From Pseudomonas sp. GV085 (GTDB taxonomy: Bacteria > Pseudomonadota > Gammaproteobacteria > Pseudomonadales > Pseudomonadaceae), in assembly GCF_003050925.1 (NCBI RefSeq), contig NZ_QAOV01000007.1, positions 1 to 64,000 of the forward strand: a stretch of DNA of 64,000 nucleotides, given 5' to 3'. Positions within the stretch are counted from its first letter, which is position 1. The number at the start of each line of letters is the position of its first letter. The translations under genes and the position numbers were made by a program. This document shows, one piece after another, positions 18,402-27,992 of this stretch. The notes below the pieces were generated by a model that saw nothing but the letters and a program-made list of their open reading frames with translations, was not told the origin of the DNA and did no database searches.

Positions 18402-19826
18402 ATGATAACCACACTACCGAGAACATTTGGCTGTGCGATGGTATTGCTCGCGTCCTTTGGATTGACGCACGCCCAGGCAGCGGACATCACTCCCACTGAG
18501 ACGAAAGCCATCGCCGAGGAAGGCTACATCTACGGTCTGCCCATCGTGATGAACTACGCGATCATGTACGACTATGCCGTGGACAAGAGCTCCGGCCAGT
18601 ACAAGGCGCCGTTCAACCACATTCACAGCATGCACAATGTCTTTAGTTACAAGGACACGGCCATCGTCTCGCCGAACAGCGACACGCCGTATTCCTTGAT
18701 GTTCATGGACCTGCGTAGCGAGCCGATCGTGCTCTCGGTACCGACGGTGGAGAAACCGCGGTACTACTCGGTGCAGCTCATTGACAACAGCACCAACAAC
18801 TTCGGTTACATCGGCAGCCGTACCACCGGCAGCGAAGCCGGCGATTACATGTTGGTCGGCCCAGACTGGAAGGGCGTGACCCCGCCAGGCATCAAGAGGG
18901 TGTTTCGTTCCAGCACACAACTCCCCTTCGTGATCTTTCGCACCCAGCTCTTCAATCCGGCGGACATGCCAAACGTCGAAAAGATCCAGTCCGGTTATGC
19001 GGCCCGGCCGTTATCGGCTTATCTCAAGCAACCCGCGCCGCCTGCCGCACCGGCGATCGACTTCCCGAAGATCGACAAGGCCCTGGTGAAGACCGATTTC
19101 TTCAAATATCTGGGCGTTGTGATGCAGCTTGCCCCTGCTACACCAGAGGAAGCGGCGATCCGCGCGAAGCTGGCCCGTCTGGGCATTGGCGCCGGCAAGG
19201 ACTTCAACTTCCAGGATCTGTCCGCCGAGCAAAAGGCCGCAATGGTTGAGGGCATGCAGGCTGGGCATGCGAAGGTCCAGGATGCAGTCAATCATCTCGG
19301 CACGCAGGTCAATGGCTGGAACATCGTGAGCTCCGGCGGTAATGCCGCGTTCTATAAGGGTGATTGGCTAAAGCGCGCCGCCATCGCACAAGCGGGCATC
19401 TACGCCAACGACGCCGAAGAGGCCACGTATCCGATGGCCAAGATCCTGTCCGATGGTACGCCGCTTGACGGCAGCAAACACAACTACACCATCACCTTTC
19501 CCGCTGGACAGCTTCCGCCGGTCAATGCTTTCTGGTCGGTGACGATGTACGACGGCAAGAGCCAACTGCTGATCAAGAATCCGATCAATCGCTACCTCAT
19601 CAACTCGCCGATGCTACCTGAAATGAAGAAAAATGCGGACGGCTCGCTGACGCTCTACGTCCAGAAGGACTCGCCCGGCGCGGACAAGGAAAGCAACTGG
19701 CTGCCCGCACCGAATGATCTGATCTACATGGTGATGCGCCTGTATTGGCCGAAGACGGAAAACCCTTCCGTCCTGCCTCCTGGCAAAGGCACCTGGGCTC
19801 CACCTGCGATCGTTAAAATCAATTGA
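18402..19826 (+). CDS. DUF1254/DUF1214 secreted protein
   Basis: The 474-residue protein has a cleavable signal peptide (ending THAQA/ADIT) rather than a lipobox. It shares the whole DUF1254-DUF1214 architecture with the two lipoprotein copies (IYGLPIVMNYAIM, SPNSDTPYSLMFMDLRSEP, LPPVNAFWSVTMYDGKSQLL). GGAG precedes the ATG. The divergence from copies A/B is clearly older than that between A and B. The conserved YYSVQLID and FNPADMPNVEK segments suggest a common binding or catalytic role, unknown to me. Confidence 0.87.
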   Translation: MITTLPRTFGCAMVLLASFGLTHAQAADITPTETKAIAEEGYIYGLPIVMNYAIMYDYAVDKSSGQYKAPFNHIHSMHNVFSYKDTAIVSPNSDTPYSLMFMDLRSEPIVLSVPTVEKPRYYSVQLIDNSTNNFGYIGSRTTGSEAGDYMLVGPDWKGVTPPGIKRVFRSSTQLPFVIFRTQLFNPADMPNVEKIQSGYAARPLSAYLKQPAPPAAPAIDFPKIDKALVKTDFFKYLGVVMQLAPATPEEAAIRAKLARLGIGAGKDFNFQDLSAEQKAAMVEGMQAGHAKVQDAVNHLGTQVNGWNIVSSGGNAAFYKGDWLKRAAIAQAGIYANDAEEATYPMAKILSDGTPLDGSKHNYTITFPAGQLPPVNAFWSVTMYDGKSQLLIKNPINRYLINSPMLPEMKKNADGSLTLYVQKDSPGADKESNWLPAPNDLIYMVMRLYWPKTENPSVLPPGKGTWAPPAIVKIN

Positions 19827-19879
19827 GCAGCTAACGACCGGTTGCAGCGGACGGCGCTCGGGCGCCGCCGCTTAACCGG

Positions 19880-19910
19880 GACGTCAGGGTTTCGCAGAGA
19901 CCCTGACGTC
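19880..19910 (+). terminator. Hairpin after the DUF1254 gene
   Basis: Perfect 11-bp arms GACGTCAGGGT / ACCCTGACGTC with a 9-base loop lie 54 bp after the stop codon. The rest of the 290-bp gap to the cupin gene has further GC-rich dyads (about 20021-20040) but no gene. Confidence 0.55.
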
Positions 19911-20116
19911 TGCTGTGATGATCCAAAGGCCGGCGGTGGCCGCAAACCGTAGATGTTGTTGTTTTGGCGTTATTTGCACGGCACTCCGTATGCCGCGATT
20001 CAACGCAAGTGGGTGGATACCCCTCCTCAAGAGGGGGGCGGTGTGAGCACAGCCTGTTCACGATGCTCTCGACGCACCGTGTAAATCCTTCCACCGTCCA
20101 ACAGAGAACAACAAGC

Positions 20117-20593
20117 ATGTTTTATGAAAACATCGACACCTCGTCCATCAACGACGAGGACCTGCCGTGGGTTCCGTTCGCACCTTACAGCGATGAAATC
20201 TTCATCAAATACATCAAATGCGACCCGGTTCGCGGGGAAACCATCACCCTGCTCAAGGCCCCGGCCGGGTCTTCTCTGCCCAAGCACCATCACTCCGGCA
20301 CGGTCATCGTTTACACCGTCAAGGGTGGCTGGAAATACCTGGAGCACGACTGGATCTCAAAACCGGGCGGCGTGGTGTTCGAAACCGCAGGTTCCAGCCA
20401 TACGCCGATCGTGCTGACTGAATATGGCGATGAACTGATCACCTTGAACATCACCCAGGGCGACCTGCTGTATTACGACGATAACAACAACATCGTGGCC
20501 GTCGAGAACTGGAAATCCAGCGTGGATCGTTACCTGGCGTTCTGCAAGGCCAACGATATCGAGCCCAAAGACATCACCAGCTTTGCGGTCTGA
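20117..20593 (+). CDS. Cupin-domain protein (2,4'-dihydroxyacetophenone dioxygenase-like)
   Basis: The 158-residue single-domain cupin has the metal-binding motif SSLPKHHHSGTVIVYTVKGG followed by WKYLEHDW and a second cupin box SSHTPIVL. The closest family I recognise is the 2,4'-dihydroxyacetophenone dioxygenase-like cupins, small non-haem iron oxygenases cleaving a C-C bond. Ring or acetyl-group specificity cannot be read from the sequence. It precedes the arylsulfatase by 79 bp with a hairpin (20611-20639) between them, so the two might be co-regulated. The ATG at 20117 is chosen because upstream in-frame codons lack family character. Confidence 0.72.
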   Translation: MFYENIDTSSINDEDLPWVPFAPYSDEIFIKYIKCDPVRGETITLLKAPAGSSLPKHHHSGTVIVYTVKGGWKYLEHDWISKPGGVVFETAGSSHTPIVLTEYGDELITLNITQGDLLYYDDNNNIVAVENWKSSVDRYLAFCKANDIEPKDITSFAV

Positions 20594-20610
20594 CCAGCCC
20601 TCCAATCTCT

Positions 20611-20639
20611 CAGCCGTCCGGTGTTCGACCGGGCGGCTG
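20611..20639 (+). terminator. Hairpin between cupin and sulfatase genes
   Basis: Arms CAGCCGTCCGG and CCGGGCGGCTG (one wobble pair) enclose a 7-base loop, 18 bp after the cupin stop. No T run follows. Confidence 0.5.
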
Positions 20640-20672
20640 CGCCGTTGCAATGAATAAAAAACGGAGACACCC

Positions 20673-23036
20673 ATGTCCCAGAAGCTGCAACCCGCCGGAC
20701 GTTTCACCCTGAAACTCTGCGCACTGTTGGCCAGCTCGGTCGCATCCGCACAAGACTCACTGCCCTTCCCGCCGACGCCTTCGGCCAGTGACGCCAAACC
20801 GACGCTGCAAGAATCGAAGCACCAGAAACGTCAGCATCAATCTCAGCTTCCTGCCGAGGCCCCCAATATTCTGGTGATCATGCTCGATGACGCCGGCTTC
20901 GCGCAGTCCGACACCGTCGGCGGTGCAGTCCATACGCCGACCCTGAGTCGAGTCGCCGACAGCGGCGTGCGCTACAACGCTTTTCATACCGCTGCCATCA
21001 GCTCCGCTACTCGCGCCGCATTGCTTACCGGACGCAACCATCACCGGGTTGGCAACGGCGTCATCGCAGAGCTGGCCACCGATTGGGAAGGCTACACCGG
21101 CAAGATACCCAAGAGCTCGGCGACCATGGCCGAGGTGCTCAAGCAATATGGCTACAGCACCGCCGCATTCGGCAAATGGCATAACACACCACCCCTGGAC
21201 ACCACGGCGGCCGGTCCTTTCGATACATGGCCGACGGCCTACGGCTTTGAACATTTCTACGGTTTCCTGGCCGGCGAAACCTCTCAGTACGAACCGCGTC
21301 TGTACCGCGACACAACGCCAATCGAACCGGCGCGAGATCCGAAATATCACCTCAGCGAAGATCTCGCCAATCAGGCCGTAAACTGGCTGCAAGACCATCA
21401 GACCTACGCGCCGGAAAAACCATTTTTCATGTATTGGACACCGGGTGCCGTACATGGCCCGCACCAGGTTAATGCGCAATGGGCCGATAAATACAAAGGC
21501 AAGTTCGACGGTGGCTGGGACGCCTATCGTGAGCAGACATTTGCTCGCCAGAAAGCGCTGGGCTTTATCCCGCAGGACGCCGTCCTCACCTCACGCCCGG
21601 CGGAGCTCCCAGCCTGGGACAGCTTGTCTTCCGAACAGAAGCAGTATCAGGCACGGTTGATGGAGGTGTACGCCGGCTTCCTGGAACATGCCGACACACA
21701 GGCTGGCAAGATCCTCGACGAACTGGAGCGTGAAGGTCAGCGCGACAACACGCTGATCTTTTATGTCTTCAGCGACAACGGCGCTTCTTCCGAGGGGATG
21801 GAAGGCACGATTAACGAGTTGCTGGCCCAAAACGGGATTCCAGTTCCCAAAGAGCAGCAGTTGAAAGTCCTCGACGAGATGTATGGCGGCTTGTCCGCGC
21901 TCGGCGGGCCCAAACTTGAAAGCATGTACAACGCCGCGTGGGCCTGGGCAGGTTCAGGGCCATTCACAGGCACTAAACTGGTCGCCGGCTACTTCGGCGG
22001 TACGCGCACGCCGCTGGCCGTTTCCTGGCCGAAACAGATCAAGGCCGACGCCAGGGTTCGCGCACAATTCCACCATGTCAACGACATTGCCCCGACGGTC
22101 TACGACGTGCTGTCGATCACGCCACCCAAAGAGGTCAACGGTATCGCTCAGGACCCAATGGATGGAGTCAGCCTGCGCTACACCTTCAACGACGCTCAGG
22201 TGAAGTCAAAAAAACCGGCGCAGTACTTCGAAGTCTTAGGCAGTCGCGGCGTCTACAAGGATGGCTGGATGGCCTCGGTTTTTGGCCCGCGCAAACCCTG
22301 GGTGCAAGGCTTTGCGCAGTTCATGGGCTGGAATCCGGCGAATGATCGATGGTCGCTCTACAACCTGCAAGACGACTACTCCCAGGCCAACGATGTAGCT
22401 GCGAGTAATCCGGAAAAACTTGCGGAGCTGAAGGCGGAGTTTGACGTGCAAGCCAAGGCTAACCATGTCTATCCGATTGGTGCCGGCCTCTACCCCTTCC
22501 TCGACCCGACTGCACGAATCTCCAGCAGCCAACGCGAATGGCATTTCAGTGATCGCGTCCATCGCTTTCCGGAATTTGCGGCCCCCAACCTGCGCAATCA
22601 GAACAGCAAAGTCGTCGTCGACGCCGACGTTCCAGCTAACGCCACCGGCGTGTTGTATGCCTTGGGCGGTATCGGTGGCGGGGTCAGCCTGTACATGGAT
22701 GACGGTTTCCTGGTCTACGAGTACAACGCGCTGGCGATCTCTCGAGTCAAACTGCGTTCGGCCGAACGAGTACCCGCAGGCAAAGTCAGTATCGAAGTGC
22801 TGACGACCCTGTCGTCAGCCAAGCCCGGAGCGCCGGCCAATCTGAGCCTGCGACTTGACGGGCAGGAAGTCGCCCAAGGGGTGACGCCGTTTACTCCGGC
22901 ACTGACGTTCACCGCCAGCGAAACCTTCGACGTCGCTCAAGACCTCGGTTCCCCCGTCACCCTGGACTATTTCGAGCGTGCGCCCTTCGCATTCAATGGC
23001 AAGGTCAAGGATGTACACGTGACGTATTTGCCTTGA
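20673..23036 (+). CDS. Serine-type arylsulfatase (type I sulfatase family)
   Basis: The 787-residue periplasmic sulfatase has a signal peptide (ending ASSVASAQ), metal-binding DD at residues 72-73 (IMLDDAG), the active-site segment ISSATRAALLTGR (residues 109-121), AFGKWHN and FSDNGAS. The residue that becomes formylglycine is Ser110 in S-x-A-x-R, not the Cys-x-Pro-x-Arg of the common Pseudomonas AtsA. Serine-type sites are matured by radical SAM anSME/AtsB enzymes, and such a gene follows 58 bp downstream. The C-terminal about 150 residues form an extra beta-rich domain (GGIGGGVSLYMDDGFLVYEY). GGAG precedes the ATG. It would release sulfate from organic sulfate esters. Confidence 0.9.
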   Translation: MSQKLQPAGRFTLKLCALLASSVASAQDSLPFPPTPSASDAKPTLQESKHQKRQHQSQLPAEAPNILVIMLDDAGFAQSDTVGGAVHTPTLSRVADSGVRYNAFHTAAISSATRAALLTGRNHHRVGNGVIAELATDWEGYTGKIPKSSATMAEVLKQYGYSTAAFGKWHNTPPLDTTAAGPFDTWPTAYGFEHFYGFLAGETSQYEPRLYRDTTPIEPARDPKYHLSEDLANQAVNWLQDHQTYAPEKPFFMYWTPGAVHGPHQVNAQWADKYKGKFDGGWDAYREQTFARQKALGFIPQDAVLTSRPAELPAWDSLSSEQKQYQARLMEVYAGFLEHADTQAGKILDELEREGQRDNTLIFYVFSDNGASSEGMEGTINELLAQNGIPVPKEQQLKVLDEMYGGLSALGGPKLESMYNAAWAWAGSGPFTGTKLVAGYFGGTRTPLAVSWPKQIKADARVRAQFHHVNDIAPTVYDVLSITPPKEVNGIAQDPMDGVSLRYTFNDAQVKSKKPAQYFEVLGSRGVYKDGWMASVFGPRKPWVQGFAQFMGWNPANDRWSLYNLQDDYSQANDVAASNPEKLAELKAEFDVQAKANHVYPIGAGLYPFLDPTARISSSQREWHFSDRVHRFPEFAAPNLRNQNSKVVVDADVPANATGVLYALGGIGGGVSLYMDDGFLVYEYNALAISRVKLRSAERVPAGKVSIEVLTTLSSAKPGAPANLSLRLDGQEVAQGVTPFTPALTFTASETFDVAQDLGSPVTLDYFERAPFAFNGKVKDVHVTYLP

Positions 23037-23044
23037 CCCTCAAT

Positions 23045-23066
23045 GCCGCCCGGATAACCGGGCGGC
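23045..23066. terminator. Hairpin between sulfatase and maturase genes
   Basis: Perfect 9-bp arms GCCGCCCGG / CCGGGCGGC around ATAA lie immediately after the sulfatase stop. There is no T run, so it could give partial attenuation of the downstream maturase gene. Confidence 0.55.
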
Positions 23067-23094
23067 AGATTGATGACTCCCGGACCCTGCCCCC

Positions 23095-24363
23095 ATGCCT
23101 ACCCACGAAACCCCGCCCCAGGGCTTGCATCTCATGGCCAAACCCGTCGGGCCGATCTGCAACCTCGATTGCAGTTACTGTTTCTACCTCGAAAAAGAAC
23201 AGCTTTACCCGCCTCGGGAACGCTTCAGCATGACCGACGAGGTGCTGCGTCTGTATGTGCAGCGCTACATCGAGGCCCAGCCCACGCCTGAAGTCGAATT
23301 TACCTGGCAAGGCGGCGAACCGACTTTGCTGGGGTTGGATTTTTTCCAGCGCGCGGTCCTGTATCAACGCCAGTTCGCGGGCAACAAAGTCATTCGCAAT
23401 ACGTTGCAGACCAATGGCACGTTACTCAATGACGACTGGTGCGCATTCCTCGCCCGTGAACGATTCATGGTGGGGATCAGTCTCGATGGCCCGCGATTCG
23501 TCCACGACCTCTATCGCCCCGACAAGCGCGGACACTCCAGTTTCGATGACGTGATGCGCGGTCTGGAACTGCTCAAGCAGCATGGCGTCGACTTCAATGT
23601 GTTGGTGACCGTGGCGCGCGATGTCGCCAGATTTCCCCTGGAAATCTATCGATTCCTCAAGTCTGAAGGCGTTCGTCATATTCAGTTCAACCCCGTGGTG
23701 GAACGCGAGCCCAGCGCCTCACAGGTCAGTCTGGGTCTGCATTTCGCTATCCCGCCGGAGTTACGCTTGCACGTGGTGCCGGAGCCCGCGAAGGTGACGG
23801 AGCAAACGGTTGCCCCCGAGGCTTATGGCGATTTTCTCATCACGATTTTTGACGAGTGGGTGCGCCAGGATGTCGGGGAGGTTCATGTCATGAACTTCGA
23901 ATGGGCACTGGCCTCATGGTGCCAGCTGCCGGCCTCGGTGTGCCTGTTCAGCCCGCGCTGCGGCAAAGCGGCGATCGTGGAACACGACGGCAACGTCTAC
24001 TCCTGCGATCACTATATGTATCCCGAGTATTTGCTGGGCAACCTGAAGACCGATGATCCTGCCGTGCTACTCGCCTCTGCTGAGCAACAAGCCTTTGGCG
24101 CCGCCAAGGAAGAGACACTGCCGACGTATTGCCAGCAATGCGATTACCGTTTCGCCTGCCATGGCGAATGCCCGAAAAACCGCTTCATGAATGCGCCCGA
24201 CGGCGAGCCGGGCCTGAACTACCTGTGTCCGAGCTACAAGAAATACTTTCGTCACCTGACGCCCTACATGAACGCCATGGCCCAACTGGTCAGCCACCAG
24301 CAACCCGTGGCATTGATCATGCAGGCCTTCGCCGGCCCGCTGATCGTGCCACTGGGTAAATAG
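23095..24363 (+). CDS. Radical SAM anaerobic-type sulfatase maturase (anSME/AtsB)
   Basis: The 422-residue protein has the radical SAM cluster motif CNLDCSYCFYLEK (C-x3-C-x2-C, about residues 22-29) and EFTWQGGEPTLLGLDFF. The C-terminal SPASM cysteine set is present (CLFSPRCGKAAIVEHDG, YSCDHYMYPE, YCQQCDYRFACHGECPKNR, LCPSYK). These enzymes oxidise the active-site Ser or Cys of sulfatases to formylglycine in the cytoplasm before export. It sits directly behind the serine-type sulfatase, its obvious substrate. The name anaerobic is historical: aerobic bacteria such as Klebsiella use AtsB. The stop is only 14 bp from the convergent RND gene. Confidence 0.93.
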   Translation: MPTHETPPQGLHLMAKPVGPICNLDCSYCFYLEKEQLYPPRERFSMTDEVLRLYVQRYIEAQPTPEVEFTWQGGEPTLLGLDFFQRAVLYQRQFAGNKVIRNTLQTNGTLLNDDWCAFLARERFMVGISLDGPRFVHDLYRPDKRGHSSFDDVMRGLELLKQHGVDFNVLVTVARDVARFPLEIYRFLKSEGVRHIQFNPVVEREPSASQVSLGLHFAIPPELRLHVVPEPAKVTEQTVAPEAYGDFLITIFDEWVRQDVGEVHVMNFEWALASWCQLPASVCLFSPRCGKAAIVEHDGNVYSCDHYMYPEYLLGNLKTDDPAVLLASAEQQAFGAAKEETLPTYCQQCDYRFACHGECPKNRFMNAPDGEPGLNYLCPSYKKYFRHLTPYMNAMAQLVSHQQPVALIMQAFAGPLIVPLGK

Positions 24364-24377
24364 CCTTTCAGGGTTGA

Positions 24378-26813
24378 TCAAGGAGCACGACGGAGCAGGA
24401 AATGCGAGAGTGCCGGGATCAGCACCAGGGCGCCGACCATGTTCCAGATGAACATGAAGGTCAGCAGGATGCCCATGTCGGCCTGGAACTTGATCGGCGA
24501 CCACGCCCAGGTGATCACGCCCGCCGCCAGGGTGATGCCGACCAGCGCCACCACTTTGCCGGTGAACGCCACGGAGTTTTTGTAGGCTTCGGTCAACGAC
24601 AGACCGGCACGCTGCTGAGCCAACTGAACGCTGAGCAGGTACAGCGCGTAATCGACGCCAATGCCGACACCCAAGGCAATCACCGGCAAGGTCGCGACCT
24701 TCACGCCCATGCCCAGCCAGACCATCAACGCCTCGCAGAGAATCGACGTCAGCATCAACGGCACGACCGCCACCACCACCGCCCGCCAGCTGCGGAAGGT
24801 GATGAAGCACAGCACGATCACCGCGCCATACACGTAGAACAACATGGTGCGATTGGCGTCGCGCACGACGATATTGGTCGCCGCTTCGATCCCGGCGCTA
24901 CCGGCGGCGAGCATGAACTGCCGATCGTCATTGCTGTGTTCGCGGGCGAACTGGTCGGCCACTTTCACCACGTGATCGAGGGTTTCGGCCTTGTGGTCGG
25001 AGAGATAAGCGATCACCGGCATCATCGAACAATCACTGTCGAACAGTTCCGGGTTGTTCACTGAGGCCTGTTGCGCGCCGTAGTTCAGCACATTCTGGTT
25101 GCGTGCGACGGTCAGCATTTTCGGGTTGCCTTCATAGGAACCCGCCGTGATCTGGCGCACAGCGTTGACCAGCGACACGGTCGTCTGCACGCCCGGTTGC
25201 TGTTGCAGCAGCCAGCCGAGACGATCGGCTTCCACCAGGGTTTCGTACTTCAGGCAACCTTCGCTGGCGGTTTTGACCATGACCGCAAACTGGTCGCTGG
25301 ACAGCGAATAGTTGGCAGTGATGTAGGCGTTGTCGCGGTTGTAACGTGAGTCGGCGCGCAGTTCGGGTGCGCCCGGATCGAGATCACCGATCTTCAAATG
25401 CGTGCTGACCATGAAGCCACTTACCGCCAGCAACCCGGCCACCACCACCGCCACCGTCGCCCAACGACGCTCGGTAAAGCGGTCAAGCAGGCTCCACACA
25501 TTGCCCAGCCCTGCCCCCTTCAGCTCCTGCCTTTCCTGGCGCAGGCTGCGCGCCGCCGCCTTGGGGCTGACACCCCAATAAGACAGCAGCACTGGCAGCA
25601 GCACCAGGTTGGTAAAGATCAAGACCGCCACACCAATGCTCGCGGTGACGGCCAGGTCCTGGATCACCGGAATGTCGATCAGCATCAGTACCGCAAAACC
25701 CACGGCATCGGCCAGCAATGCGGTCAGTCCGGCCAGGAACAGACGGCGGAAGGTGTAACGCGCGGCGATCAACTGATGGGTGCCGCGTCCGACGTCCTGC
25801 ATGATCCCGTTCATTTTCTGCGCACCGTGGGACACGCCGATGGCGAACACCAGAAACGGCACCAGAATCGAAAACGGGTCGAGTACATAACCGAACAAGG
25901 TGATCAGGCCCAGTTGCCAGACCACCGCAACCACCGAGCACAGAATCACCAGCGCGGTGCTGCGCACGCAACGGGTAAAGCCAAAGATGATGGCAGTGGC
26001 AATCAGCGCGGCGGCGCCGAAGTACATCATGATCAGCATCAGGCCATCGATCAGATCGCCCACCAATTTGGCGAAACCGATCACGCGGATCTTGATCGGG
26101 CCTTTGCCCTCTTCACCGGCAAGGTGTACCGCGCTGCTGCCGGCAAACTCAAACTTGTTGCGCAGCTGCTCTTCAAGCGTCCGCGAAAAATGGTGATAGT
26201 CGATAGCGGCGCCCGTGACCGGATCCTTCTCCAGCAGCGGCACCACAATCATGCTCGATTTGAAATTATTGCCGACGAGACTGCCGATGATCCCGGAACG
26301 GGCGATGTTCAAGCGCAGTTGCTCGACCCCGCTGGCCGAGCCGTCGTAGGAGTCCGGCATGACCGGGCCACCACGGAAGCCCTCCTCCGTGACCTCGGTC
26401 CAGCGCACGGCAGGCGTCCACAATGACTTTATCCAGGCCCGGTCCACGCCCGGGGTCAGGAACAAGGTGTCATTGACCTGCTTGAGCACCTCCAGGTATT
26501 TCGGGTCGTAGATGTCGTCGTCGGTGTTTTCCACCACCACCCGAACCGTATTGCCCAGCCCGCGTAACGACTGGCGATTCTCAAGGTAGTTTTTGATGTA
26601 CGGCTGACTCTGCGGAATCATCTTTTCGAAGCTGGCATTGAGCGTCAGCCCAGTGGCCGCGAAATAGCTCAGCACTACCGTCACGATCAGGCAGGTCAGC
26701 ACCACCAGCAGGCGATGGTTGAAAATCAGGCGTTCAAGGACATTGCCGGAGCGTGCATCGAAGCCCTTCAGCTCTCGGATCACCGGCATCGTATCGAGGT
26801 TGTAGTTACCCAT
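24378..26813 (-). CDS. RND/MMPL family exporter
   Basis: The 811-residue polytopic protein has one N-terminal membrane helix (LLVVLTCLIVTVVLSYFAA), a periplasmic loop, five helices, a second helix-loop-helices repeat (MVSTHLKIGDLDPGAPELRA), and a sterol-sensing-domain-like core (VFAIGVSHGAQKMNGIMQDV; VIALGVGIGVDYALYLLSVQ). It belongs to the two-repeat hydrophobe exporter type rather than drug-efflux HAE1 (which is over 1000 residues). Upstream in the same orientation are YCF48, DUF1329 and DUF1302 genes, a recurring set in pseudomonads handling hydrophobic compounds. It probably moves a lipid-like substrate or intermediate across the envelope. Confidence 0.9.
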   Translation of the reverse strand: MGNYNLDTMPVIRELKGFDARSGNVLERLIFNHRLLVVLTCLIVTVVLSYFAATGLTLNASFEKMIPQSQPYIKNYLENRQSLRGLGNTVRVVVENTDDDIYDPKYLEVLKQVNDTLFLTPGVDRAWIKSLWTPAVRWTEVTEEGFRGGPVMPDSYDGSASGVEQLRLNIARSGIIGSLVGNNFKSSMIVVPLLEKDPVTGAAIDYHHFSRTLEEQLRNKFEFAGSSAVHLAGEEGKGPIKIRVIGFAKLVGDLIDGLMLIMMYFGAAALIATAIIFGFTRCVRSTALVILCSVVAVVWQLGLITLFGYVLDPFSILVPFLVFAIGVSHGAQKMNGIMQDVGRGTHQLIAARYTFRRLFLAGLTALLADAVGFAVLMLIDIPVIQDLAVTASIGVAVLIFTNLVLLPVLLSYWGVSPKAAARSLRQERQELKGAGLGNVWSLLDRFTERRWATVAVVVAGLLAVSGFMVSTHLKIGDLDPGAPELRADSRYNRDNAYITANYSLSSDQFAVMVKTASEGCLKYETLVEADRLGWLLQQQPGVQTTVSLVNAVRQITAGSYEGNPKMLTVARNQNVLNYGAQQASVNNPELFDSDCSMMPVIAYLSDHKAETLDHVVKVADQFAREHSNDDRQFMLAAGSAGIEAATNIVVRDANRTMLFYVYGAVIVLCFITFRSWRAVVVAVVPLMLTSILCEALMVWLGMGVKVATLPVIALGVGIGVDYALYLLSVQLAQQRAGLSLTEAYKNSVAFTGKVVALVGITLAAGVITWAWSPIKFQADMGILLTFMFIWNMVGALVLIPALSHFLLRRAP

Positions 26814-26849
26814 GAAGTGGCTCGTCTCTTTTTATTATGTGGGGTGGGC

Positions 26850-27914
26850 TCATTCGAAGGGCAACTGGCGCAAGCCCCGTGCGCCTGCGACCACCACGAC
26901 GCCTGATGCGATGGCCTGCGCCGCAGCGGCGGGCCCCAGGCGGTCTTGTGGCTTTAGCGTGAAACTTGCGCCGTCGTCGGTGCTGACAAGCACATGCCCG
27001 GCCTGGCTGACCAGGATGATTCGGCCGTCGGCGGTGATCGTGCTCGCGGTGATGCTCGAGGACAGACCCAGTTCAACCTTGTCCCAGTTCGCGCCGTGAT
27101 CGACGCTGCGATAGACATTGCCTCGCAGGCCATAAACGAGCACCGAGCCCGGCTTGCCGGTGATGCCGAAGTAGCTGCCGCTGTAGGGCGTCGGGATATT
27201 GATGAAGCGTTGCGTTGCCGGGTCCAGTTTCAATACCAGGCCTTGCTCGCCGACAATGAACAGGTCATCGCCGATTGCACGCATCCCGTAGAAATTCAGC
27301 GCCCCCGGATTGTCGGTGCGATCCATCAACGGAACCCAGCTCCGGCCGCCGTCTTCGGTGCGGAAAATCAGATTGAACGCGCCGACGATATATCCGGTTT
27401 TATCATTGGCGAACCAAACGTCCAGAAAAGGTTTGTCAGCCCCTTCATCGACCATTCGTTGAGCCTCAGCCAATAACGCATCATCGGGCGGTTGCCCTGC
27501 TTGCCTCTGATAATGTTCGAGCATGATCTGCCCCACCTGACGGCCATCGAGCTGACGCTTCCAGGTTTCACCATTGTTGTCGCTGTGCAACACAATGCCG
27601 TCGTGCCCGACCGCCCACCCCTGCGTCGGGCTCGGAAACTGCACGGCCACCAGATCGGAACTCACCGGCACTTGTGCCTGGTGCCAGCGGACGCCGTTAT
27701 CATCGGAATAGAAAATATGGCCGCGTTGGCCCACGGCGACCAGGCGCTGACCTGCACGGGCCAACCCGGTGAACATCCCGCTGATCGCCTTTTCACTCTG
27801 AATCGCGGGGCTCGACAGCACGTCGACAAAATCGGCAGCGACGACGGCCCTGGTGAATGGCACAGCCAACGCCACAGTCAGCGCAGCGAGCGTAATCCAT
27901 CTAAATGTATTCAT
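26850..27914 (-). CDS. YCF48/BNR-repeat periplasmic protein
   Basis: Starting at the ATG at 27914 (MNTFRWITLAALTVALAVPF...) gives a signal peptide ending VVA/ADF and a 354-residue protein; the 25-residue upstream extension is rejected. Repeated beta-propeller BNR motifs are visible: GHIFYSDDNGVRWHQ, GIVLHSDNNGETWKR, NLIFRTEDGGRSWVP, GNVYRSVDHGANWDK, GHVLVSTDDGASF. It resembles the Ycf48 photosystem II assembly factor fold, but in proteobacteria it accompanies RND/DUF1329/DUF1302 genes. A periplasmic adaptor or assembly role for the exporter is plausible (inferred). Confidence 0.85.
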   Translation of the reverse strand: MNTFRWITLAALTVALAVPFTRAVVAADFVDVLSSPAIQSEKAISGMFTGLARAGQRLVAVGQRGHIFYSDDNGVRWHQAQVPVSSDLVAVQFPSPTQGWAVGHDGIVLHSDNNGETWKRQLDGRQVGQIMLEHYQRQAGQPPDDALLAEAQRMVDEGADKPFLDVWFANDKTGYIVGAFNLIFRTEDGGRSWVPLMDRTDNPGALNFYGMRAIGDDLFIVGEQGLVLKLDPATQRFINIPTPYSGSYFGITGKPGSVLVYGLRGNVYRSVDHGANWDKVELGLSSSITASTITADGRIILVSQAGHVLVSTDDGASFTLKPQDRLGPAAAAQAIASGVVVVAGARGLRQLPFE

Positions 27915-27992
27915 GAGGTCTACTCGGCAAAAAAAGCCGCCGAACAGTGCGGTACACACTGTCGACGACAAAGAAAACACCTGCGTCATGGC

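Noticed and set aside
20117..20593. Cupin as the substrate-processing partner of the sulfatase
   Set aside because: Adjacency alone; a hairpin separates them and the cupin's reaction is unknown, so I left it as a remark.
25398..26426. 342-codon plus-strand frame within the RND gene
   Set aside because: His/Gln/Arg-rich antisense shadow of the exporter, no ribosome site or family.
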